7,120 nucleotides of DNA from an uncultured Opitutia bacterium (GTDB taxonomy: Bacteria; Verrucomicrobiota; Verrucomicrobiia; Opitutales; UBA953), in contig CAIYAN010000411.1 in NCBI GenBank assembly GCA_903924185.1, forward strand, positions 1 through 7,120, written 5' to 3'. Below the pieces are notes generated by a model. The model saw only the letters and a program-made list of their open reading frames with translations. It was not told the DNA's origin and ran no database searches. Positions 1 to 5,468 of this stretch are shown here, one piece after another; within the stretch, counting starts at the first letter, position 1, and every line of letters begins with the position of its first letter. The position numbers were made by a program, and so were the translations under genes.

Positions 1-1
1 C

Positions 2-196
2 AGCGTGAACCCTGAACAGGTTACCGCCGCCGCTGGTTTCCAGACCGACCTCAAGGCCGACTCCCTCGACCTCGTCGAGATCATCATGGCTTTTGAAGAC
101 GAGTTTGGGATCGCTTCAATCCCCGAAGATAAGGCCGCCTCCATGAAGACCGTGGGCGACGCCATCGAGTTCATTAAGGCTAACGCCACCAAGTAA
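2..196 (+). CDS. acpP: Acyl carrier protein, 3' part (5' end outside window)
   Basis: The protein is a phosphopantetheine-carrying acyl carrier protein of cytosolic type II fatty acid synthesis. The 4'-phosphopantetheine attachment motif is intact: ADSLDLVE, with the modified Ser encoded at 62-64. It is followed by the acidic helix II (EIIMAFEDEFGI) that docks partner enzymes, and by the usual C-terminal TVGDAIEFIKAN helix. About 64 residues are visible, against the usual 75-85, so roughly the first 10-20 residues lie upstream of base 1. The GTG at 5-7 sits inside helix I and is not a credible start. The stretch between FGI and TVGDA is one residue longer than in the E. coli-type protein, which is minor. 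It stops 28 bases before fabF, the classic acpP-fabF order, which supports the primary-metabolism ACP over a specialised carrier. Family assignment is very secure. Confidence 0.95.
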   Translation, partial: SVNPEQVTAAAGFQTDLKADSLDLVEIIMAFEDEFGIASIPEDKAASMKTVGDAIEFIKANATK

Positions 197-201
197 TTTC
201 C

Positions 202-220
202 ACGGGTTATCATAGCCCGT
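202..220 (+). promoter_or_regulatory. Hairpin in the acpP-fabF gap, just before the fabF start
   Basis: The sequence ACGGGTTATCATAGCCCGT is a near-perfect inverted repeat. It has a stem of eight pairs (one G-U) around a three-base loop, and ends four bases before the fabF GTG. There is no T-tract after it, so it is not a standard terminator. It could act as an RNA processing or stability element, or tune fabF translation, which has no Shine-Dalgarno here. The structure is seen; the function is inference. Confidence 0.4.
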
Positions 221-224
221 CACT

Positions 225-1481
225 GTGAGCACCGCTAGCCAGTCCCGCAGAGTCGTCGTCACCGGCATCGGTTGCCTGTCGGCTCTCGGTCCGGATACGG
301 CCAGTTTCTGGGACGGCCTGATCAAGGGGCGTTCTGGAATCTCACGTCTCACCCGTTTTGACCCCACGGACTTCCCCTCCAAGGTTGGCGGTGAAATCCG
401 TGATTTCGACCCGGGTAAGTTCATGGACCCAAAGGAGGCCAAGCGGAATGACCGCTACACGCAGTATGCTGTCGCTGCTTCGCGGATGGCCATCGAAGAC
501 GCCCAGGTCGATACGACTAAACTCAATTCCGAGCGCTTCGGCGTGATCATCGGTTCGGGCATCGGCGGGATGGAGACCATCGAGAACCAAGCCCGTGTGC
601 TCATCGAGCGTGGACCCAGCCGGGTTTCTCCTTTTACGATCCCTTCCTTGATTGCCAACATCGCCTCCGGCGTAGTGGCCATTGAGTTTCAGGCTAAGTC
701 CGTCAATTTCGGCGTGGTCTCTGCTTGTGCCTCGGGTTCGCACGCCCTCGGTGAAGCGATGCGCCATATCCGTGACGGCCACGCCGACATCATGCTGTCC
801 GGTGGTTCGGAAGCCTGCATCACCCGCCTGAGTTACGCTGGTTTCTGTAACATGAAGGCCATGTCGACCGATTTCAACGACACGCCCGAAAAGGCATCTC
901 GCCCCTTTGACAAGCTCCGCGATGGTTTCGTCATGGGTGAAGGCGCTGGCGTGCTCGTGATCGAGTCCCTCGAGCATGCCCAAGCCCGCGGTGCTCGCAT
1001 CTATTGCGAACTCGCAGGTTACGGTGCCACCTGCGACGCCTATCACATCACCGGCCAAGATCAGGAAGGGAAGGGCCTCGCGCTCTGCCTAAACCGTGCC
1101 TTGTCCGAGGCTGGTATCGATAAGTCCGAAGTAAGCTACATCAACGCCCACGGCACCTCGACCCCGATTAATGACCGTTGCGAGACGCTCGCCATTAAGC
1201 GCGTCTTTGGCGAACAGGCCCCCAAGATTGCCATTTCCTCGACCAAGTCCATGACGGGTCACCTGCTGGGCGCCGCTGGTGGCGTCGAAGCCGCCGTCTG
1301 TGCCCTTGCTATCCGTCATGGTATCGTGCCTCCGACTTTGAATCTCGAGAACCCGGACCCGGATTGTGACCTCGACTACGTGCCTAACCAGGCCCGCAAG
1401 ATGACGGTCAACGTGGCTATCTCGAATAACCTCGGTTTTGGCGGACATAACGCCTCCTTGGTCTTTAAGGCGTTCAAATAA
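225..1481 (+). CDS. fabF: Beta-ketoacyl-ACP synthase II (KAS II)
   Basis: FabF catalyses decarboxylative Claisen condensation of malonyl-ACP with acyl-ACP, the elongation step of type II fatty acid synthesis in the cytosol. The protein has 418 residues, close to the 413 of E. coli FabF. The thiolase-fold Cys-His-His triad is complete: Cys168 in SACASGSHA, His309 in INAHGTST, His346 in MTGHLLGAAGG, with the conserved Lys341 just before. The N-terminal VVVTGIGCLSALG and C-terminal NNLGFGGHNAS motifs are also present. The GTG start at 225 places RRVVVTGIG near residue 8, as expected; no Shine-Dalgarno is visible and the hairpin at 202-220 sits immediately upstream. It lies 28 bases after acpP and is very probably co-transcribed with it. 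Nothing suggests a chain-length-factor or polyketide-type paralogue, because the active-site Cys is kept and the length is normal. Confidence 0.97.
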   Translation: MSTASQSRRVVVTGIGCLSALGPDTASFWDGLIKGRSGISRLTRFDPTDFPSKVGGEIRDFDPGKFMDPKEAKRNDRYTQYAVAASRMAIEDAQVDTTKLNSERFGVIIGSGIGGMETIENQARVLIERGPSRVSPFTIPSLIANIASGVVAIEFQAKSVNFGVVSACASGSHALGEAMRHIRDGHADIMLSGGSEACITRLSYAGFCNMKAMSTDFNDTPEKASRPFDKLRDGFVMGEGAGVLVIESLEHAQARGARIYCELAGYGATCDAYHITGQDQEGKGLALCLNRALSEAGIDKSEVSYINAHGTSTPINDRCETLAIKRVFGEQAPKIAISSTKSMTGHLLGAAGGVEAAVCALAIRHGIVPPTLNLENPDPDCDLDYVPNQARKMTVNVAISNNLGFGGHNASLVFKAFK

Positions 1482-1508
1482 CCCTCAAGGTGGAACTTTT
1501 GGGGTTTA

Positions 1509-1530
1509 TGGGGTTAAACTTATAACCCCA
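1509..1530 (+). terminator. Hairpin between fabF and the secreted-protein gene; possible acpP-fabF terminator
   Basis: A perfect 8-bp inverted repeat is present: TGGGGTTA at 1509-1516 and TAACCCCA at 1523-1530, with a six-base loop. It is followed by a moderately T-rich stretch (GTCTTTTCCT) that runs to the ATG at 1541. It could end the acpP-fabF transcript. It also contains TATAAC at 1521-1526, a -10-like box with a poor TTGGGG partner 16 bases upstream, so a promoter for the next gene with a very short leader is an alternative reading. The T-tract is interrupted, so confidence is moderate. Confidence 0.4.
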
Positions 1531-1540
1531 GTCTTTTCCT

Positions 1541-2227
1541 ATGCGCCTTACCTCCCTCGCCTCCTTGGCCCTGTTGGCTAGCCTACCTCTCTCGGGTTGG
1601 AGCCAAGAAGTCGCCGCCCCCACGCACATCCAAGTAACCACGACGTTCACCCGAAAGGACGCCAGCGGCAAGGTCGACACCATCACCTCTCCGACGGTTG
1701 TAGCGATCTCGGGTAAGCAAGCGACTATTGGGGTCGGCGGTGCTGATGGCGGCATTAATTTCAGCGTCACCCCGACGGTGGGTGCCGATGGGGCGATTGC
1801 CTTGAAGATGGATACGCAGGTCAAGACCAAGGCTGATCCGGCGACCCAAAATCCCGACGAGTTGCGCCGCAAGCAAAAGGAAGCCGCGCGCCAGAAGTCT
1901 AATATGCCCATCTTACATTCGGCGATTCCGACCGAAGGTCTCTATTCCGTCGAAGATATTGCGGGGACTCGCCGCTGGCTGAAGGTCGGTCGCTTGGTCG
2001 ATGGCTGGACGATTAAGTCCTACGATGAGAAGCGTGAAGTGCTCACGATTTCCCAGCTCGGCAAGGTGCAGGAACTGACCTTGCATAAGGCCATTGTCGA
2101 TGGCCTGGCGGTGACCCATGGAAACAGCACCACCGCTTCGGTGAAGTCGGGTGAGTCGACCAAGTTCACCACCCCCGAAGGCGTCGAGGTCGAGGTGAAG
2201 GCGGAAGTGATTCAGATGACCAAGTAA
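1541..2227 (+). CDS. Secreted protein of unknown function with secretin-like and PilP/GspC-like segments
   Basis: I do not recognise this as a named family. The 228-residue protein starts with a Sec signal peptide (Arg2, hydrophobic residues 6-17, likely cleavage after Ser21 in GWS-QE), so it is probably periplasmic or outer-membrane associated. Residues about 30-97 (TSPTVVAISGKQATIGVGG, then INFSVTPTV and DGAIALKMDTQV) follow the pattern of the secretin beta-hairpin region (SPxVxxxxxxxAxIxxG, then VTPxxxxDGxIxL). Residues 98-122 form a charged Lys/Arg/Gln-rich linker. Residues about 123-185 (RRWLKVGRLVDGWTIKSYD, then VLTISQLGKVQELTL) resemble the PilP/GspC homology-region pattern of a glycine-led beta-barrel. 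The C-terminus is Ser/Thr/Glu-rich. These likenesses come from pattern only and are uncertain. ATG at 1541 is chosen because the signal peptide begins there. The gene lies 59 bases after fabF and ends at the terminator at 2251-2283. Confidence 0.8.
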   Translation: MRLTSLASLALLASLPLSGWSQEVAAPTHIQVTTTFTRKDASGKVDTITSPTVVAISGKQATIGVGGADGGINFSVTPTVGADGAIALKMDTQVKTKADPATQNPDELRRKQKEAARQKSNMPILHSAIPTEGLYSVEDIAGTRRWLKVGRLVDGWTIKSYDEKREVLTISQLGKVQELTLHKAIVDGLAVTHGNSTTASVKSGESTKFTTPEGVEVEVKAEVIQMTK

Positions 2228-2250
2228 GCGCTCGCCACTTGGTGGGCAAT

Positions 2251-2283
2251 AAAAAGGCCGAGGCATTTGCCTCGGCCTTTTTT
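2251..2283. terminator. Bidirectional rho-independent terminator between convergent genes
   Basis: A perfect 9-bp GC-rich stem (GGCCGAGGC at 2256-2264, GCCTCGGCC at 2269-2277) encloses the four-base loop ATTT. It is flanked by five A on the left and six T on the right, so the U-tract rule is met on both strands. It lies 23 bases after the secreted-protein stop (+) and 19 bases after the SDR stop (-), and so serves both transcripts. Confidence 0.95.
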
Positions 2284-2302
2284 CAATGCAGCTATCCGAT
2301 GT

Positions 2303-3073
2303 TTACTGATTGCGCCCGGCCATGACGCCGCCATCGACGTCCCAGATTGCACCGGTGACCCAGCCGGCTTCTTCGCTCAGCAGGAAGGCGATAACGGCGC
2401 CGACGTCCTTCGGCTGACCCACCCGGCCGATTGGGTGGAATCCGTTGAAGCCCGCCAAGGCTTCAGGAATTTTCTCTTCGGCGATAAAGGTTTTGTAGAT
2501 GGTGGTCACGACCACGGCTGGGGAGACGGCGTTGACGCGGATTTTATGGTCCGCCAGTTCCATCGCCAAGTGTTGGGTGAGGGCATGGAGGCCGGCCTTG
2601 GCCATGGAGTAGGAACTGGAAGGCGTGGCCTTGACCGCTTGCTTGGCCCACATCGAGCCGATGTTGACGATGCTCCCGCCGCCATGGGCTTTCATGTTTT
2701 TAGCGACGGCTTGGGTGGCCAAGAAGAGGGCCTCGTTGATGTCGAGGTACTGACGGTAATCCGCTCGGGTTTGGTCGAGGAAGGCTTTCGGGGCAAAGTA
2801 ACCAGCGGCGTTGACTAGTCCCCGAATGTGGCGGGTGTCTTGCGCGATTTGCGCACAGAGTTTATCCACGCTTTCGGCTTGGCTGAGGTCACACGAAATC
2901 GTGGTGACTTCGGGGCAGCCGAGTTGGGTGAGTTCTTTGGCGACGGCGGTCAGTTCACTGGCGCCGCGGGCGATGAGGGTCAGGGGCTGCTTCTGCTGGG
3001 CGAGGCGTTTAGCGACATCAAGCGCGATGCCTTTGGAGCCGCCAAGGAGGTAAGTGGTGTAGGGATGGGTCAT
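2303..3073 (-). CDS. Short-chain dehydrogenase/reductase (classical SDR, FabG-like)
   Basis: This is a cytosolic NAD(P)-dependent oxidoreductase of 256 residues, a typical length for classical SDRs. The Rossmann motif is GGSKGIA at residues 11-17, a variant of TGxxxGIG that lacks the usual Thr. NAAG is at 88-91 and the catalytic tetrad is complete: Asn113, Ser140, Tyr155 and Lys159 (YSMAK). Arg36 after the second beta strand suggests a preference for NADPH. The C-terminal GRVGQPKDVGAVIAFLLSEEAGWVTG region is standard for FabG-like enzymes. The substrate cannot be told from sequence; 3-oxoacyl-ACP reduction is possible but many paralogues act on sugars or alcohols. The ATG at 3073 has GAGG four bases upstream on the minus strand, one of the few Shine-Dalgarno-like sites here. 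It is the last gene of the minus-strand run, 62 bases after its neighbour. I see no terminator in that gap, and only weak promoter-like boxes, so read-through is likely. Confidence 0.93.
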   Translation of the reverse strand: MTHPYTTYLLGGSKGIALDVAKRLAQQKQPLTLIARGASELTAVAKELTQLGCPEVTTISCDLSQAESVDKLCAQIAQDTRHIRGLVNAAGYFAPKAFLDQTRADYRQYLDINEALFLATQAVAKNMKAHGGGSIVNIGSMWAKQAVKATPSSSYSMAKAGLHALTQHLAMELADHKIRVNAVSPAVVVTTIYKTFIAEEKIPEALAGFNGFHPIGRVGQPKDVGAVIAFLLSEEAGWVTGAIWDVDGGVMAGRNQ

Positions 3074-3135
3074 AGCCCCTCACTATCGTCCCAAGATTTT
3101 TTTGAACAAGGCTCAAGGCGTTAAGATGAATAAGG

Positions 3136-3648
3136 TTAATCGCCTAGACATTGCCTCCAGAGGCTGGCTTCTCCAGCGATTCCGTGGGTATGGAGCCCCG
3201 CGGTGATGTCGGCGTGGGTGGGTTCGGTTACCACATGCTTGGGGTCGCTGGGTAGTTCTGGGCAGGCCTGACGGACCAAGGCCCATGCCGCCCAGGCCCG
3301 CCATTTCTTAATGTCGGCACGTTCCCCGCGCACGCGGTCGGCGAGGTGTTGGTAATGCACGCGGGCATTGCCGGTGAAAGCGTCGCTGGGTTGGGAGACG
3401 AGCCAGCGGATGGCCGCATAAGGGAGCGGGTAGGCCTGCAAGACTTCAGCCGACCCAGCGACGTCGCAGTACAGCGCGCGATCGACGGCCAGTAAGGCTC
3501 GGGCGGGCAAGCCATCCAACCAGAGCTGTTGGCCGTATTCTAGGCAGAGTAGATAGAGTTCCGCCCCGCCTTCTTCCCTGAACTCAGCGAGGTCGCGCCA
3601 ACTCAAGGAGCGTCCGCAGGAGGGCAAGAAAGGGCAGGGCTGGTTCAC
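3136..3648 (-). CDS. Unrecognised 170-residue protein, coupled to the MBL hydrolase gene
   Basis: No family is recognised. The protein is soluble-looking, with no signal peptide or membrane segment, and is Ala-, Leu- and Trp-rich. The N-terminus has Cys5 and Cys11 (PCPFLPSCG). Residues 29-63 (including GLPARALLAVDRALY) look like a helical hairpin of TPR type, though one repeat alone is weak. Residues 97-127 carry an RVHYQHLADR stretch and a Trp cluster (KKWRAWAAWAL). The C-terminus holds several His (138, 145, 153, 155). It begins with GTG at 3648, only two bases after the TAA of the hydrolase gene, so translation is probably coupled; no Shine-Dalgarno is visible. The tight spacing and codon use like its neighbours make it a real gene. 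A role linked to the hydrolase or thioesterase is possible, but nothing shows it directly. Confidence 0.8.
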   Translation of the reverse strand: MNQPCPFLPSCGRSLSWRDLAEFREEGGAELYLLCLEYGQQLWLDGLPARALLAVDRALYCDVAGSAEVLQAYPLPYAAIRWLVSQPSDAFTGNARVHYQHLADRVRGERADIKKWRAWAAWALVRQACPELPSDPKHVVTEPTHADITAGLHTHGIAGEASLWRQCLGD

Positions 3649-3650
3649 GC

Positions 3651-4301
3651 TTAAGGCTTCGCGTACGGATTCGTCTGCTTCTCGTGACCAACCGTCGTGC
3701 GCCCGCCATGGCCAGGGTGGAGTACCGTCTCATTCGGTAGCGTGTAGATGCGCGTCCGAATAGAAGTCAGCAGCTCGTTCCAGTTGCCATTAGGTAGGTC
3801 GGTCCGTCCCACGGAGCCGCGGAAGATGGCGTCGCCGCAGAAGGCGACTTGATCGCTCGCACAGTAAAAGAGAAGGCTGCCAGGGCAGTGGCCGGGGACG
3901 TGGCGCGACTCGAAGGACTTGCCGGCTGCGATGAACGTGGAGCCATCTTCGAGCCAGGTCGTGACCTTGACGGATTGGAAGTCTGCATCGGAGAGCTCAG
4001 GAAGCATCGCGAGGTAGCGGTTCTTATAGGCTTCGATATTCTCAATCAGTTCGCGATCCGCTCGGTGCGCGAGGACCTCGGCACCAGCGGCGGCGAAAGC
4101 ATGGGCCTCGCACATATGGTCCCAGTGACCGTGAGTGAGTAAGAGGTGCGTGAGTTTTAGGCCGCGAACTTTGATTAGCGGTAAGAGGGCCGAAGCTGAC
4201 CGCTGCGGGGCGTCGACGACGATACACTCTTTGCTGTCGTCAGACGTGATCAGATAGGCGTTGGTCTCGAAAGGCCCGAGCGAGCTGGCTTCAATTTTCA
4301 T
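3651..4301 (-). CDS. Metallo-beta-lactamase-fold hydrolase, glyoxalase II-like (YcbL type)
   Basis: This cytosolic metal-dependent hydrolase has 216 residues, the size of the short glyoxalase II-like proteins (YcbL type) rather than full glyoxalase II of about 250. The dinuclear metal site is complete: THGHWDH (His57, His59, Asp61, His62), His138 in VPGHCPGS, Asp157 in FCGDAIF and His198 in HPGHG. The FxGDxIFxGSVGRTD signature and the C-terminal HxxQTNPY are typical of the subgroup. Family members act on thioesters such as S-lactoylglutathione; the true substrate is not known here. The ATG at 4301 gives the usual short N-terminus (MKIEASSLGPFETNAYL). It starts nine bases after the thioesterase stop and is followed after two bases by the 170-residue gene, so all three are probably one transcript. 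No Shine-Dalgarno is seen. Confidence 0.93.
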   Translation of the reverse strand: MKIEASSLGPFETNAYLITSDDSKECIVVDAPQRSASALLPLIKVRGLKLTHLLLTHGHWDHMCEAHAFAAAGAEVLAHRADRELIENIEAYKNRYLAMLPELSDADFQSVKVTTWLEDGSTFIAAGKSFESRHVPGHCPGSLLFYCASDQVAFCGDAIFRGSVGRTDLPNGNWNELLTSIRTRIYTLPNETVLHPGHGGRTTVGHEKQTNPYAKP

Positions 4302-4310
4302 CAGAAAGGG

Positions 4311-4718
4311 TTAGGAAGGACCAAAGGCTTTAGCCAAGGCTGTTTCAACGATTTCCGGCGGGCGGATAGCTTTGAAGTCGCGGCTAACAAACGCATGCAC
4401 GGTGAAACCTTCGACGAGGAGTTCGTCCCCGCGCTCAACTTTGTAGGTTAAGTGGAGCCGCGCCCGGGGTTTCTCTGCTAAGGTGACGGTGATGCGGACC
4501 CGATCATCAAAGTGTGAGGGGCGGTGGTAGGTCAGGCCAGTCTCAAGCACGGGAAGGAGGAAGCCTTGTTTTTCGAGTTCGCGATAGGGGCAGCCGAGTT
4601 GGTCCAGCAAAGCCACGCGCGCCATCTCGAACCAAGGCAGATAGTTACCATGGTAGGTGACGCCCATGGCATCGGTTTCGGCGAAGCGGACCCGAGTTTC
4701 GACGGTGGCCTGTGGCAT
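4311..4718 (-). CDS. Hotdog-fold acyl-CoA thioesterase, YbgC/4-hydroxybenzoyl-CoA thioesterase family
   Basis: This enzyme hydrolyses acyl-CoA or acyl-ACP thioesters in the cytosol. At 135 residues it is a single hotdog domain. The N-terminal signature RFAETDAMGVTYHGNYLPWF matches the YbgC-type pattern, with the catalytic Asp16 and the conserved Tyr22, His23 and Asn25. The central strand block (RVRITVTLAEKPRARLHLTYKV) and the VSRDFKAIRPP end are also typical. YbgC in E. coli sits with the Tol-Pal genes, but no Tol genes are visible here, so I give no symbol. It is the first gene of the minus-strand run, with ATG at 4718 and a plausible promoter at 4732-4760 that would leave a leader of only a few bases. 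Acyl chain preference cannot be predicted. Family assignment is firm. Confidence 0.93.
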   Translation of the reverse strand: MPQATVETRVRFAETDAMGVTYHGNYLPWFEMARVALLDQLGCPYRELEKQGFLLPVLETGLTYHRPSHFDDRVRITVTLAEKPRARLHLTYKVERGDELLVEGFTVHAFVSRDFKAIRPPEIVETALAKAFGPS

Positions 4719-4731
4719 GGGCTTGTTCTGG

Positions 4732-4760
4732 GTTAAAGGCCCGTGCTTTCCAACCGTAAA
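4732..4760 (-). promoter_or_regulatory. Candidate sigma70-type promoter for the thioesterase-led operon
   Basis: On the minus strand TTTACG (4760-4755, four of six to TTGACA) and TTTAAC (4737-4732, four of six to TATAAT) are separated by exactly 17 bases. A transcript from it would start near 4725, about seven bases before the ATG at 4718. This fits the missing Shine-Dalgarno. It lies in the only sizeable gap (4719-4817) between the divergent blocks. I could not find an equally good promoter facing the plus-strand gene. Confidence 0.35.
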
Positions 4761-4817
4761 GGCTCCTGCTGGGTCGCTTCTCCTTGCCCCCGGCGGGGTG
4801 GTCGTGAAGATGGGGCC

Positions 4818-5468
4818 ATGGGTCAGCGCGAGCGATGGATCTTATTCTTGGTCGGCGCCCTAATGGGCGTAGGCGTCCTGTGGGTCGTGCAGACCAATAG
4901 CCAGCCCCAGCGTGACGCAAAGCGGCAAGTCCGCGAGGGGCTTAATCTCCCTGGGATGATGTACGACTTCGCGGTGATGCAGAAGGGGTTCTACGGTCAT
5001 TATGTACTCTGGGAGTCCGTGGAGACACGCCCTGATGGCTCCAAGGTACGGTCCATTGTCACGGGCGGTCGCCGTCGCTACGAGGCCACCGGTCGCGAGC
5101 TGGCACAGGAGTATCTTTGGGTTCGGGAAACTTACGCCCAAGGCACGACGCTGGCGGAGTCAGGTCCGGTCACGGACTACGCCTTCCAGTTCGCCGATCG
5201 CGTCGCCCTGAAACTAAAGCCTGGGCATCAGGCAGCGGAAGTGAAGCTACCGAGCGGTGACATCGCCCAGCCGGTAGTCGGCAAGCCGGACGAGGCTTTT
5301 TTGGCCTTAAAGCAGTGGCATGAGCCGCTCGAGAAAACGCCGTGGGCCGACTTGCCGAAGGTTTTGGCGGCCTTGCGCGCCGACCCCGCGGTGGCTTCGG
5401 CCGAACTCATCTCCATCGATTGGAAAAAGGAAGCGGATATCATCCGCGCCAATAGCGGACAGAAATGA
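4818..5468 (+). CDS. Single-pass membrane-anchored protein of unknown function
   Basis: I do not recognise this family. From ATG 4818 it has 216 residues: a basic N-terminus (MGQRER), one transmembrane helix at about 7-24 (WILFLVGALMGVGVLWVV, with a GxxxG), and a mostly hydrophilic remainder, probably periplasmic by the positive-inside rule. The middle (residues 59-105) has a conserved-looking stretch with SIVTGGRRRYEAT and LWVRETY. Residues about 126-201 (ADRVALKLKPG, then LPKVLAALRADPAVASAELI) vaguely resemble the propeptide-like domains that precede subtilases, but no protease is attached. An in-frame GTG at 4743 would add 25 Cys/Arg/Pro-rich residues before the helix; I reject it because 4818 puts the anchor at the N-terminus and has GGGG just upstream. 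Its stop overlaps the start of the cation transporter gene (ATGA, 5465-5468), implying translational coupling and perhaps a shared role. Confidence 0.8.
   Translation: MGQRERWILFLVGALMGVGVLWVVQTNSQPQRDAKRQVREGLNLPGMMYDFAVMQKGFYGHYVLWESVETRPDGSKVRSIVTGGRRRYEATGRELAQEYLWVRETYAQGTTLAESGPVTDYAFQFADRVALKLKPGHQAAEVKLPSGDIAQPVVGKPDEAFLALKQWHEPLEKTPWADLPKVLAALRADPAVASAELISIDWKKEADIIRANSGQK

Noticed and set aside
5..7. GTG as a true start of the acyl carrier protein
   Set aside because: It falls within helix I and would remove the conserved N-terminal part; the frame stays open to base 2, so the gene simply begins outside the window.
342..1058. 238-codon open frame on the minus strand opposite fabF
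   Set aside because: It lies wholly within fabF, has no recognisable motif and only reflects codon bias of the real gene on the other strand.
2267..2818. 183-codon open frame on the plus strand opposite the SDR gene
   Set aside because: It starts within the terminator arm and overlaps the SDR gene, whose catalytic motifs are intact. Its Gly/Asp-rich product is typical of an antisense shadow.
3074..3135. Terminator or strong promoter in the 62-base gap before the SDR gene
   Set aside because: There are only a 4-bp stem (TTGA/TCAA), a short direct repeat of GCCTTG and weak -35/-10-like boxes. The homopolymer run is A, not T, in the direction of transcription.
4743..4817. Upstream GTG start adding 25 residues to the membrane protein
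   Set aside because: The extra residues are Cys/Arg/Pro-rich and would precede the signal anchor. ATG 4818 gives a standard basic N-terminus before the helix.
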